A DNA stretch of 14,851 nt from Elusimicrobiota bacterium (GTDB taxonomy: Bacteria > Elusimicrobiota > UBA8919): NCBI GenBank assembly GCA_003452965.1, contig DMMW01000011.1, positions 5,546 through 20,396 of the forward strand. Direction: 5' to 3'. The notes beneath the pieces are model-generated. The model ran no database searches, was not told the origin of the DNA, and saw only the letters and a program-made list of their open reading frames with translations. Both the position numbers and the translations under genes were made by a program. This document shows positions 1 through 7,996 of this stretch, piece after piece (position 1 is the stretch's first letter; each line of letters opens with the position of its first letter).

Positions 1-231
1 TTGTCAAGAACTTTTTTGACATTTGCTCAATTTTCATACGATGGATCAAAGACCTCGCCCATCCTCTCAGGACAGGTCAGGCACACAAGCCGCTGGGACT
101 TTTCTTGTGATTAATGACTTCTGACTTATGGATTACTTGATAAGATTAGCGGGTAAAAAGATTGAAAGTTCTTTATAGTATTTATTTCCTTAGTCATGGA
201 TTATCCATCTATGAAAAAAATTACTATGCAG
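1..231. other. Non-coding left end
   Basis: I see no gene here. TGTCAA (2-7) and TTGACA (16-21) form an inverted repeat with an 8-base spacer. The first, read on the minus strand, is CTTGACAA, the same -35 core used at both operon promoters, so it may be the -35 box of a minus-strand gene beyond the window edge; its -10 box would lie outside. CACAAG (84-89) and CTTGTG (104-109) are complementary, but no T-tract follows. ATGGAT/ATCCAT occurs near 200-212. Confidence 0.4.
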
Positions 232-259
232 AAAAAAAGGTAATTGCCATGGGCAATAC
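232..259 (-). terminator. Intrinsic terminator of the porin unit
   Basis: On the minus strand, ATTGCC-CAT-GGCAAT (257-243) forms a 6-bp stem, which can extend by two more pairs with one bulged T. TACC and then seven T residues (238-232) follow. It lies about 55 bases after the porin stop. Confidence 0.6.
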
Positions 260-311
260 TATGCTCTCCGTACGAAAATACAGATACAAAAGAGTGGAGT
301 GTTGACTGAAA

Positions 312-1463
312 TCAGAACTGTATCTGAAAAGCAGCGGTAATATCCGAGTAATCCATGTTCGTTCGTGGCAAAATCCCTTCCGTATCATAATATTTCCTGG
401 CACATTCAATCTGAATTTTTGAATCATGACCTTTTAAATACCAGTTAATGACAGATGACCATTTCTGAAAATCTTCGCCGTCGGTAACCGTCCCATCTCT
501 GTTAGATTTTTCAAACCGTACTGCCGGTTGAATATTAATATCCGATAAAAGATAGCCGACAAACCCGTACCAACCAGCGGTATTGCCGTTCGCAATATCC
601 CTGTCATAATTAAAATATGCAGCCTCACCCGTTATTGTCCCGTGATATAACGAATGCTCAGTAAAAACATCAATTGTCCATGCAGTATACACAGGCGATA
701 AAACACCTGTTTTATATTTACCCGATAAATAACCGGCACCGACGGTTAATATTTTATTCTTCCCTAGATAACTTCCCAGATTTGTATATCCTTTTTCAAA
801 ATCCCACGGACTGATTGAAATCCTTGCTGAATAAAACGGCGTATCATTATCGGTTGTCGTACCTATAGGATTTGAATCACCGTCAAAAAGACCTGCAGAA
901 TATTTGATTTTTTGACCGGGCAGTTCACCCCAAAAGGTAAGACCAAAATTGCGAAAATCTCCGGTATCTCCGATATATGTCCCTCCGGCTATATCTGGCG
1001 AATGGGGAAAAATGTATCCGAAAGAATCCTGGAGAGCAATCCTTGAAAACGGCGTCCTGTAAATGCCAAGCATCAATTTTGATTCAGGCATGAAATCAAA
1101 CAATATATTTGCATCCCTTAAAATAGCCGTATTACTTACGGCAGTAGCCCCGTCCCATACGCCTTTTGACCAGTCAACATTTGCTCCGAATTTTGTAAGG
1201 GGACTGATTTGTCCATTTGTATAAAACCTTAATGTCTTTATTGAAAAATCAGTGCCGTAATTTTCCCCGTCCGGAGACGCGTCTTCCGCTATCTGAAACC
1301 AACTCTGCATCTTAAAACCGAATTTTGCCGATGTTTCATTACCTATTTTCATTTCATAACCTGCCGAAAGAAAACTGGTTGAAAAAACAACATTAAGACA
1401 AATTGAAAGAAGCACCGCCATAACTTTTTTTCCCAACAAACAGGATTTTACTTTGCTCAACAT
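312..1463 (-). CDS. Outer-membrane porin, phosphate-selective O/P-like
   Basis: This 383-residue beta-barrel protein has a signal peptide (basic MLSKVKSCLLGKK, hydrophobic core about 14-30, likely cut after SFLSA). The mature part alternates short strands with Gly, Asn and Asp turns and ends in Phe (AAFQIQF), as outer-membrane barrels do. KFGFKMQSWFQI, IKTLRFYTNGQI and the MLGIYRTPFSR region resemble phosphate-selective porins of the OprP/OprO family (PF07396), which bind anions. Arsenate mimics phosphate, so an anion-specific uptake or exit channel is conceivable. Specificity cannot be read from sequence here. The start was set at 1463, where AGGAGG lies 5 bases upstream; an ATG eight codons earlier lacks such a site. 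The gene begins one base after the cysteine desulfurase gene and is the last of the unit. Confidence 0.75.
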   Translation of the reverse strand: MLSKVKSCLLGKKVMAVLLSICLNVVFSTSFLSAGYEMKIGNETSAKFGFKMQSWFQIAEDASPDGENYGTDFSIKTLRFYTNGQISPLTKFGANVDWSKGVWDGATAVSNTAILRDANILFDFMPESKLMLGIYRTPFSRIALQDSFGYIFPHSPDIAGGTYIGDTGDFRNFGLTFWGELPGQKIKYSAGLFDGDSNPIGTTTDNDTPFYSARISISPWDFEKGYTNLGSYLGKNKILTVGAGYLSGKYKTGVLSPVYTAWTIDVFTEHSLYHGTITGEAAYFNYDRDIANGNTAGWYGFVGYLLSDINIQPAVRFEKSNRDGTVTDGEDFQKWSSVINWYLKGHDSKIQIECARKYYDTEGILPRTNMDYSDITAAFQIQF

Positions 1464-1464
1464 T

Positions 1465-2607
1465 TTACCTCCTGATATCCTTATCATTTAAGATAGCGCT
1501 TTTTATTGCTTTTATTGTCAAATTAATTTCTTCTTCGGTTGTCCACATTCCCAAACTGAATCTAACTGCACCGAAAGCGTCTTCGTGTTTTATACCCATC
1601 GCCGTCAAAACACATGATGGCTCTTTTACGTTTGAATGACAGGCAGAACCCGTCGACGCTGCAATGTGAGGAATTTTGTTCAGTAATTTGTTGCTGTCCA
1701 CATTGATAAAACTTACATTCAATGTATTCGGCAGACGTTTTTCAAGATGACCATTCAATTTTATGTTCAAACCAGCATTCATCAATTTTTCATATAATCT
1801 GTCCCGCAGTTTCTTTATCCGGTCTGAATTTTTCAGCATTGTTTTTTCAAAAATTTCACACGCCTTTCCTAATCCAGCAATTTCAATGACATTTTCAGTT
1901 CCCGCCCTTCTCCCATTTTCGTGACCGGCACCAAGAATCAGGGGTTGAATCTGTATACCTCGTTTTATGTATAACACCCCCACTCCTTTCGGAGCGTATA
2001 ATTTATGACCTGCAATAGTAAGAAAATCAACTCCCAATTCATTTACTTTCGCAGGTATCTTTCCTACGCTTTGTGCCGCATCTGTATGAAGCAGAATTTT
2101 TTTGCTCCGTGCAATACGGGAAATCTCTTTTATCGGTTGAATCGTTCCGGTCTCATTATTCGCGTGCATTATGGTAATAAGAATCGTTGAAGGTCTAATC
2201 GTTTTTTTTAAATCATCAGGATTAACCATTCCATATCGGTCCACCGGCAGATACGTTATTTCATATCCTTTCTTTTCTAGATATTGGCAGGGTTTTATTA
2301 CCGCCGGATGTTCTATCACACTTGTGATGATGTGGTTTCCTTTATTTTTGAATGTCTCCGCAACGCCACGGATTACATAATTATTTGATTCTGTCCCGCC
2401 GCCAGTAAAAATAATTTCTTCGGGATTGCATCCAAGTAAAACAGAAACACGGCATCTTGCTTTTTCAACACCTTCATGGGCTTTTCTGCCGTACCAATGA
2501 CCACTTGAAGGGTTACCAAAATACTCATATATGTATTTATTCATTTCCCCTGCAACTGCCGGATGTATAGGAGTCGTGGCATTATAATCCAGATATATTC
2601 TTTTCAT
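1465..2607 (-). CDS. Cysteine desulfurase, NifS/IscS type
   Basis: This 380-residue pyridoxal-phosphate enzyme releases sulfur from cysteine as an enzyme persulfide. Key residues are visible: His100 (SVIEHPAV), Asp176 and Gln179 (HTDAAQS), the PLP lysine Lys202 (AGHKLYAPKG), RAGTEN (234-239) and the catalytic Cys323 (TGSACHSN). The length and the N-terminal YLDYNATTP are standard. The loop around Cys323 is followed by EPSCVLTAMG, as in the NifS/IscS group. No scaffold (IscU/NifU) gene is nearby, so general Fe-S assembly is not the obvious role; the neighbouring DsrE-like protein is the likelier sulfur acceptor. Selenocysteine lyase activity cannot be excluded. The start is preceded by GAGGTG. 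Its last codons contain the ribosome-binding site of the porin gene, which starts one base after the stop. Confidence 0.92.
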   Translation of the reverse strand: MKRIYLDYNATTPIHPAVAGEMNKYIYEYFGNPSSGHWYGRKAHEGVEKARCRVSVLLGCNPEEIIFTGGGTESNNYVIRGVAETFKNKGNHIITSVIEHPAVIKPCQYLEKKGYEITYLPVDRYGMVNPDDLKKTIRPSTILITIMHANNETGTIQPIKEISRIARSKKILLHTDAAQSVGKIPAKVNELGVDFLTIAGHKLYAPKGVGVLYIKRGIQIQPLILGAGHENGRRAGTENVIEIAGLGKACEIFEKTMLKNSDRIKKLRDRLYEKLMNAGLNIKLNGHLEKRLPNTLNVSFINVDSNKLLNKIPHIAASTGSACHSNVKEPSCVLTAMGIKHEDAFGAVRFSLGMWTTEEEINLTIKAIKSAILNDKDIRR

Positions 2608-2620
2608 TTACATACACCTC

Positions 2621-2941
2621 TTAAAACGTTACGATTTTATCGGATTCCTTTATCAGCTGATATAAATCTTTCATTGTTGATATCGGACATAATTGACTAC
2701 CGTCTTTATGCCTTAATTTCAGACAAGTTCCACAGGCAAGTATTTTTCCTCCCGAGCCAATAAATTTATGCGCTAATTCAGTAATAGTATATTTTTCATT
2801 GGAAAGGGTTTCGTATTCAACCCCTTTGGCAAGAAAAAATATCTTGACTTCATCTTTTTGTTCAACGGCAAGATTAGCAAATCTAAATGCATTCCAGACC
2901 AGTTCTGCATCGTTCGAATAAATAACTATGCCTAATTTCAT
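2621..2941 (-). CDS. DsrE-family (sulfur relay-like) protein
   Basis: This 106-residue cytoplasmic protein belongs to the DsrE/DsrF-like family. The N-terminal strand KLGIVIYSND and the helix DAELVWNAFRFANLAV are typical of the fold, as is VKIFFLAKGVE. A CGTC motif (Cys70, Cys73) and Cys85 lie in the C-terminal half, near the position of the active cysteine in sulfur-carrying DsrE proteins. Members bind sulfur as persulfide and pass it between partners. The start was placed at 2941 because GGAGG (2951-2947) lies 5 bases upstream; an ATG four codons earlier would put this site inside the coding sequence. The cysteine desulfurase gene starts 13 bases after the stop, so a desulfurase-to-DsrE sulfur transfer is the simplest reading of the pair. 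The final acceptor is unknown. Confidence 0.8.
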   Translation of the reverse strand: MKLGIVIYSNDAELVWNAFRFANLAVEQKDEVKIFFLAKGVEYETLSNEKYTITELAHKFIGSGGKILACGTCLKLRHKDGSQLCPISTMKDLYQLIKESDKIVTF

Positions 2942-3064
2942 ACTCACCTCCATTATTTTATTTTTTCCAATAACTATTTCATTAGGGTCGGGAGTTTTTA
3001 AGATATTTGAATGCCTTTTTTGTTATTTTACTTTTAAAATTATCAACATGCCACATTTACCCTA

Positions 3065-3385
3065 TCATTTCGTCAATTTCTTGAGTATCATATTGTTTTT
3101 TTCAAGATTTTTAATTAATACCTTCCTCATTATGTCACATGCCTTAATTATCTGTGGGTCACTTAACTGATAAAACACATTCTTTCCAACCTTTTCGGAG
3201 TTAACCACACCTTTGTCAGTAAGTATTGTCATATGTTGAGAGAGAATAACCTTATTTGTTTTTATTCTCTTAAGTAAATCACCTGCAGACATTTTTTTGT
3301 TCCTTAATGTACTAATTATCATCAGTCTGATTGGATTTGCAAGGGTTTTACATACCTCTGCATGCATTTTATAGATTTCTTCCAT
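3065..3385 (-). CDS. ArsR-family regulator, second type (candidate thiol or sulfur sensor)
   Basis: This 106-residue winged-helix repressor of the ArsR family opens the second unit. The N-terminal helix HAEVCKTLANPIRLMII (8-24) carries Cys12, the recognition helix region is KVILSQHMTIL (45-55), the wing is EKVGKNVFYQL, and the C-terminal helix IIKACDIMRKVL carries Cys83. It lacks the ELCxC arsenic motif of the first ArsR, so a different inducer is likely. The two cysteines sit in the first and last helices, where ArsR relatives such as SqrR/BigR sense persulfides through cysteine pairs. The positions do not match those proteins exactly, so persulfide sensing here is a suggestion supported by the DsrE-like and cysteine desulfurase genes downstream. 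The ribosome-binding site is weak (GAGAG). A 123-base gap separates it from the next gene, with no clear terminator or promoter in between. Confidence 0.88.
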   Translation of the reverse strand: MEEIYKMHAEVCKTLANPIRLMIISTLRNKKMSAGDLLKRIKTNKVILSQHMTILTDKGVVNSEKVGKNVFYQLSDPQIIKACDIMRKVLIKNLEKNNMILKKLTK

Positions 3386-3404
3386 TATTATAGCTCTCTT
3401 ATAT

Positions 3405-3430
3405 TATAGTTAATTAACATCTTAACTATA
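3405..3430. promoter_or_regulatory. Probable operator of the second ArsR-family regulator
   Basis: TATAGTTAA (3405-3413) and TTAACTATA (3422-3430) form a perfect 9-bp inverted repeat with an 8-base spacer, fully covering the -10 box. The geometry (8-base spacer, overlap with -10) is the same as at the first operon, but the half-site sequence is different, which suggests that the two regulators do not share operators. Symmetry and position are seen directly; binding is inferred. Confidence 0.7.
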
Positions 3431-3453
3431 CAAAATATCTATTTATTTGTCAA
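3425..3453 (-). promoter_or_regulatory. Promoter of the second ArsR unit
   Basis: A perfect -35 box TTGACA (3453-3448, in the context CTTGACA) is followed after 17 bases by TATAGT (3430-3425). It lies about 40 bases upstream of the second regulator's ATG. It shares the CTTGACA core with the first operon promoter. Confidence 0.75.
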
Positions 3454-3471
3454 GACCTTTATTGTATTGAG

Positions 3472-3595
3472 TTATTTACTGCCGGGGAAAATCACTTCGG
3501 TAAGTATTGGAATAACTTTCTCTATCAATTCCTTTAATTTCACACAGTTGTTTTTATCTCATCTTATAATTGAATTCTGTCCGCACAAATTTCAT
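3472..3595 (-). pseudogene. Possible small frameshifted ORF after the RND gene
   Basis: Thirty bases after the RND stop, a strong Shine-Dalgarno (GGTGGAGGGG) precedes an ATG at 3595. The reading frame gives MKFVRTEFNYKM and then hits a stop (TAA at 3556-3554). Skipping a single base after that ATG-containing codon opens a second frame that continues DKNNCVKLKELIEKVIPIL to PGSK and a stop at 3472. Together they would be about 40 residues. It could be a real small gene damaged by one base, a sequencing indel, or chance. The helical amphipathic second part looks protein-like but I recognise no family. Confidence 0.3.
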
Positions 3596-3625
3596 GCTTG
3601 TGCCCCTCCACCAATTGATTATAAA

Positions 3626-6600
3626 CTATTTCGATTTTCTGTTATAAAACAGTATGTAAATTGAAGGGATAACAAATAAAGTAAGAAAAGTTGATACTAT
3701 CAACCCACCTATAACCGCAACAGCTAATGGGCGGAGCATTTCTAACCCTTCTCCCCAACTGAGTGTCAATGGCAAGAGTCCCGCCGTTGTCGAAAAGGTT
3801 GTCATCAGAATCGGGCGAAGACGCAAACTGGAAGCAGTAATAACCGATTCAAATAGTTCTCCGCGTTTCTCACGGTAAAACGAATTAATATACTCTACAA
3901 GTACGATAGCGCTATTGACCACAATACCAACAAGTAGAATCAGTCCTACAAAAACGGTTGCTCCAAAAGGAATTTTTAAAATTGCAAGCGATAATATCGC
4001 TCCGATGAGAGCCAGAGGAATTGTTATCATGATAATTAAAGGATCAAGAATGGAATCATACTGTACCGCCATAACAACAAAAACCAAAAATATCGCCAAC
4101 AATATCACAATAATAAGCTGTTTATTGGATTCTATCATTGATTCTTCTTGTCCCGCATACTCCAGAATGTATCCTTCAGGTATTTTGAGAGAATTTAATT
4201 CTGTTTTAACCTCACTCATAATCTTGCCAACATTTCGTCCGATTGCGTCTGCTGTGACACTGACCATTCTCACCTGATTTTCTCTGTCAATCTGAACAGG
4301 CGATTCAGAAATCTCAACTTTGGCAATTTCTTTTAATGAAACCGTTACACCATTAGTGGCGTAAATCGCTATATTTTCAACCGCTTCTTTACTGTTCAAT
4401 TTTAAAGGATCAACCAGTATCCGAATGTCATAATCCACATTTAATGTCTTATCGGTAAATTGAGTATTCACACGCCCATCTACAGCAGAATTAAGGAAAA
4501 AAGCGATTTTCGAACTGTCTAATCCATAATCAGTTAACTTTTCTTTATCCAGAGTAATATGCAACTCCGGTTTTGAAAAATCAATAGAAATATCACCATT
4601 TTTTACGCCTTCTATGGAACTGATTCTATTTTGGATGTCCTGTGCTATCTCATATAAAGTGCTAAAATTATATCCTTTTACTTTAATGTCAATATCCGAA
4701 ACGGATGCTGACATTATACCTCGCATCGGAGTGCGCATCACTTTGATTTTTGCTTTAGGAATGGGATTTTCTTTGAACTCTTTTTGGAGCCGTTTCAATA
4801 AAGTGTCGGTGGAAAGTTTTCTTTGACTTTTAGAGACTAATTGGATTTTAATGTCCGATTCGTTCGCTTTTTCATAGATATTTCTCTTCTGCCAATATCC
4901 ACCTATCATCGCGTAAACTTTTTCTGCGTCTGAAAAAGATTGAATTACCTTTTCAATTTTTCTGGTTATCTCATCGGTTTTTTCAATCGCCATGCCGACC
5001 GGCAGTTTAAGTTTGACCGTTAATTTACCATCATCAGTCGCAGGCAGAAACTCCTTTCCTACATTCTTAAACAAAAAAATAGTGCTGATAAAAAGCAAGG
5101 ATGCTGAAGCGATGACTAAAAATCTGTGTCGTATTGCTTTACGCAATATGTTTTGATACTTTAAAGTGAGAGTGTCCATCAGTTTTTTTCTTTTGGAAAT
5201 AACATCCTCTTTCTTCCCTGTCCTTATGATATGAGCGGACAGCGAGGGGACTAATGTCTTGGCAATTAAAAGAGAAACGATAAAGGAAATGCTAATAGTG
5301 ATTACCATATCCCGAAACAAAAGCGAGATAATACCTCCAATGAAGAAAAAAGGAACGATGGCAACCAGATTGGTTAGAGTAGATGCCATTAAAGCACTGG
5401 AAACTTCCCGGCTTGCAATATGAGATGCTTCTTTGGGATCTTGGGAATCATGCTGGTGACGAGTAATGTTCTCAAGCATTACAATGGAATTGTCTATGAG
5501 CATTCCGACCGCTAATACCAACCCTCCTAAAGAAAATATGTTGATAGTTATATCCGACAATCCCATAAGGATAAAAGCGCCTAAAATACTTACTGGAATC
5601 GCCGTTGCGATAATGAATGTTCTGCGAAAATCGTGTAGAAAAAACCATATCACGATAATCGCTAACAGCCCTCCGATTACCGCCGATGAACCAACGTTTT
5701 TAATGGAATTTACAATATAATATGCCTGGTTTGAAGCGACCGCATAATTCACATCATCGGAAATAATCCTTTTCTTTTTGAGTTCAGCAGCTTTTTTCTC
5801 AACTTTTTTTACGATTTCAACCGTATTCGCATTGGGTTGTTTGAGGAAACTCATCGTGACACAGGGCTGACCGTTGAACCGTGTCATTACTCTTTGTTCT
5901 TCATGAAAATCCGACACAGTTGCGACATCTTTTAATCTGATAATCCTGCCTTCGCGATTGGCTAAAACGATTTCTCCAATTTCCTTGACGTTGTTAAATT
6001 TGGATAAAAGACGAACGCTGTAATCTTTGGATCCTGCAGTTATTCTACCGGCGGATACGTCCATATTCTCGGCTCTGACTCTGGTAAAAATCTGTTCGCT
6101 TGAAAGTTCGTATTTTTTAAGTTTCTCCTGATTATAAATAATCTGTATTTCCCGTACTTTACCGCCGCTTGTCACCACGGCACCCAATCCGGGAATTCCC
6201 AAGAAATAGTTACTTAAGTCATTTTCAACCCATTGGCGCAAAAACTTTTCATCCCTTGTTTTCGAGAAAACCGCGATATCAATAATGGGCAATTGGGATG
6301 GGTCTGCCTTGAAAATTCTCGGTTCACCAACATCGTCAGGAAGTTCCCTACGAACTAAATCAAGCTTCGCCTTTGTATCCTGAAGCGCGACATCCATATC
6401 TTTACCGAATTCAAAATAGACCTCAATGGAACCATTACCTTCTATAGCACTTGAAATTACTTGTATTGCATCTTCGGTCGTAGCTATGCTCGATTCTATT
6501 TTTTTTATAATATTTTCTTCCACTTCTTCAGGACTCGCACCTTTCCAATCCACAATAATGCGAATCATTGGGTAATTGATATGCGGTAAAAGATCTATTG

Positions 6601-6697
6601 AAAGACCCTTTAAAAAGAAAAGCCCCAGCACCGTGACTGCAAAAGCAAGAACGATTGTTCCGACAGGCCTTCGGATAGAAATATCACTTAAATTCAT
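3626..6697 (-). CDS. RND (HAE1-like) efflux pump inner-membrane subunit
   Basis: This is a full-length 1023-residue AcrB/SwrC-like transporter. Transmembrane helix 1 is at about 12-30, followed by the first large periplasmic porter domain to about 335, helices 2-6 (about 336-490), helix 7 near 526-544, the second porter domain to about 860, and helices 8-12 to the C-terminus. Helix 4 reads GMLIDNSIVMLEN, so the position of AcrB Asp407 is conserved (Asp402) but that of Asp408 is Asn403. Helix 10 reads GIVVNSAIVLVEY, with Asn928 at the position of AcrB Lys940. This variant relay looks like that of a widespread HAE1 subgroup lacking the canonical lysine, as I recall it. The start is preceded by GGGAGAATATATA and lies within the end of the TolC-type gene. 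No adaptor (HlyD/AcrA-type) gene adjoins it. The substrate is unknown; heavy-metal CusA-type Met residues are not obvious. Confidence 0.93.
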   Translation of the reverse strand: MNLSDISIRRPVGTIVLAFAVTVLGLFFLKGLSIDLLPHINYPMIRIIVDWKGASPEEVEENIIKKIESSIATTEDAIQVISSAIEGNGSIEVYFEFGKDMDVALQDTKAKLDLVRRELPDDVGEPRIFKADPSQLPIIDIAVFSKTRDEKFLRQWVENDLSNYFLGIPGLGAVVTSGGKVREIQIIYNQEKLKKYELSSEQIFTRVRAENMDVSAGRITAGSKDYSVRLLSKFNNVKEIGEIVLANREGRIIRLKDVATVSDFHEEQRVMTRFNGQPCVTMSFLKQPNANTVEIVKKVEKKAAELKKKRIISDDVNYAVASNQAYYIVNSIKNVGSSAVIGGLLAIIVIWFFLHDFRRTFIIATAIPVSILGAFILMGLSDITINIFSLGGLVLAVGMLIDNSIVMLENITRHQHDSQDPKEASHIASREVSSALMASTLTNLVAIVPFFFIGGIISLLFRDMVITISISFIVSLLIAKTLVPSLSAHIIRTGKKEDVISKRKKLMDTLTLKYQNILRKAIRHRFLVIASASLLFISTIFLFKNVGKEFLPATDDGKLTVKLKLPVGMAIEKTDEITRKIEKVIQSFSDAEKVYAMIGGYWQKRNIYEKANESDIKIQLVSKSQRKLSTDTLLKRLQKEFKENPIPKAKIKVMRTPMRGIMSASVSDIDIKVKGYNFSTLYEIAQDIQNRISSIEGVKNGDISIDFSKPELHITLDKEKLTDYGLDSSKIAFFLNSAVDGRVNTQFTDKTLNVDYDIRILVDPLKLNSKEAVENIAIYATNGVTVSLKEIAKVEISESPVQIDRENQVRMVSVTADAIGRNVGKIMSEVKTELNSLKIPEGYILEYAGQEESMIESNKQLIIVILLAIFLVFVVMAVQYDSILDPLIIMITIPLALIGAILSLAILKIPFGATVFVGLILLVGIVVNSAIVLVEYINSFYREKRGELFESVITASSLRLRPILMTTFSTTAGLLPLTLSWGEGLEMLRPLAVAVIGGLIVSTFLTLFVIPSIYILFYNRKSK

Positions 6698-7988
6698 TAT
6701 ATATTCTCCCGGATAGTTTTTCTATTTCCGCGTGAGCTAAACGTAGTTCCAGAATTGACTGAATGTAGCGGGTTCTTGCTTTAAGATAGGACTGCTGGGC
6801 GTCCAGCATTTCTATGCTTGTCACCGAAGCGTCGCGATAACGCGATTCAAACATTTCCAAACTTCTTTTTGCCTTCTCTTGGGCAGACATGTCCAGTTGA
6901 ATCCTATCTCGCGCCGACTCGTATTTAAGCATCGCCGCTTCCATCTCAAACGAGATTCTCTTTGCTATGAGTTCCTTTATGCTTTTCGCTTCATCTTGAT
7001 AATCTTTCGCTTTTTCAGTGTTATATTTAGCGCTTTTCCAGTCCCATAACGGATACTTCAAAAATATTCCTGCAAACCAACTATCTTTTTCAGGTGGCCA
7101 ATTGCCCCATTCATATCCATAAGAATAACCCAAATCGATTGATGGGAAATAACCGCTTTTGGATTTTTTGATTAATTCTTTAGACCTCTCTATTTCCATC
7201 ATAGACCTCAGAATCTCCGGATTTTCCTGAACCCCCAATTTTTTTATAAACGGCATCGATGCCTCATCCATTTCCATGATTTTAATTGTTTCGGCTGAAT
7301 CGAAGCCCATAGCGTTCAATAAAATTTTGTTCGCGATACTCTCTTCTTTTTGAGCGACAATAACCCCTTGTTCAGATTCAAGCGTTTGGGATTGAATCCT
7401 CAAAAGCGTCTCCTCTCTCGGAAGTTTCCGTTGTTTATTTAATTGAGTCGCTGTTTCAAGAAAAGATCGCATAAAATGGAGCAGTTCTTTTTGGACAGAT
7501 ATACTTTGTTTGGCAAAAAGCAATTTATGATAAGCGGTTTTTACCCTAAAAACCACCTCATCCTCTTTGACTTTATAATCTTCTTTGGAAATATTTAAAG
7601 AAATTTCCGAAACTCTTTTTTCAGCTGAAATCCTGCCCCCGGTATACAGAAGTTGTTTCAGATTAAGTCCTGCCAAGTAATCATCGTTGGATTGACCTAT
7701 AAATCTCTGTTTTTGCGGTGAAATATAGGAAAGCCGTGAGTAACTTGCATTTAAATCCGCCGTGGGAAGCGTGGCGACTTTGGATAGATAAAAATCTTTT
7801 TCTTTTTGCTTGATTTTACTGCGGTAAGCGGCAAGTTCCGGATGGTTTTCTATCGCCAATCGGATACAATCATCAATAGAAATTTCACCTTTTGGAATTT
7901 CAGTGCCGTAAACAAAATATGTAATTGTCAATATTAATAAAAATGCTGACGTAATTTTATAAAGTTTTTTAATACCTGCCTTGCACAT
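6684..7988 (-). CDS. TolC-family outer membrane efflux protein
   Basis: This 434-residue protein begins with a signal peptide: MCKAGIKKLYK, a hydrophobic core (about 12-26) and a likely cut after Gly28. Two outer-membrane-efflux-protein (PF02321) repeats follow, roughly 35-225 and 240-430, rich in long helices with Ala, Glu, Lys, Ser and Gln heptads. The repeat-linked beta segments include ADLNASYSRLSY and FPSIDLGYSYGYEWG, which match TolC-family strands. It would trimerise into an outer-membrane channel with a periplasmic tunnel. The start follows AGGAG. Its coding end overlaps the RND gene by 14 bases, which argues strongly that the two act together. The family is clear; the substrate is not evident. 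A substrate other than arsenic is possible. Confidence 0.9.
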   Translation of the reverse strand: MCKAGIKKLYKITSAFLLILTITYFVYGTEIPKGEISIDDCIRLAIENHPELAAYRSKIKQKEKDFYLSKVATLPTADLNASYSRLSYISPQKQRFIGQSNDDYLAGLNLKQLLYTGGRISAEKRVSEISLNISKEDYKVKEDEVVFRVKTAYHKLLFAKQSISVQKELLHFMRSFLETATQLNKQRKLPREETLLRIQSQTLESEQGVIVAQKEESIANKILLNAMGFDSAETIKIMEMDEASMPFIKKLGVQENPEILRSMMEIERSKELIKKSKSGYFPSIDLGYSYGYEWGNWPPEKDSWFAGIFLKYPLWDWKSAKYNTEKAKDYQDEAKSIKELIAKRISFEMEAAMLKYESARDRIQLDMSAQEKAKRSLEMFESRYRDASVTSIEMLDAQQSYLKARTRYIQSILELRLAHAEIEKLSGRIYNEFK

Positions 7989-7996
7989 CTGTTCTC

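Noticed and set aside
84..109. CACAAG/CTTGTG inverted repeat as a terminator
   Set aside because: It has a 14-base loop, a short stem and no following T-tract on either strand.
2942..3064. Internal promoter before the DsrE-like gene
   Set aside because: TTGATA is present on the minus strand but no acceptable -10 box lies at a suitable distance; the gap is left unassigned.
3583..3603. Hairpin after the RND gene as an intrinsic terminator
   Set aside because: The stem is six pairs with a nine-base loop and no T-tract follows on the minus strand.
3915..4277. Plus-strand open frame of 120 codons opposite the RND gene
   Set aside because: It lies wholly inside the well-supported RND gene, has no ribosome-binding site or family resemblance, and is explained as an antisense shadow.
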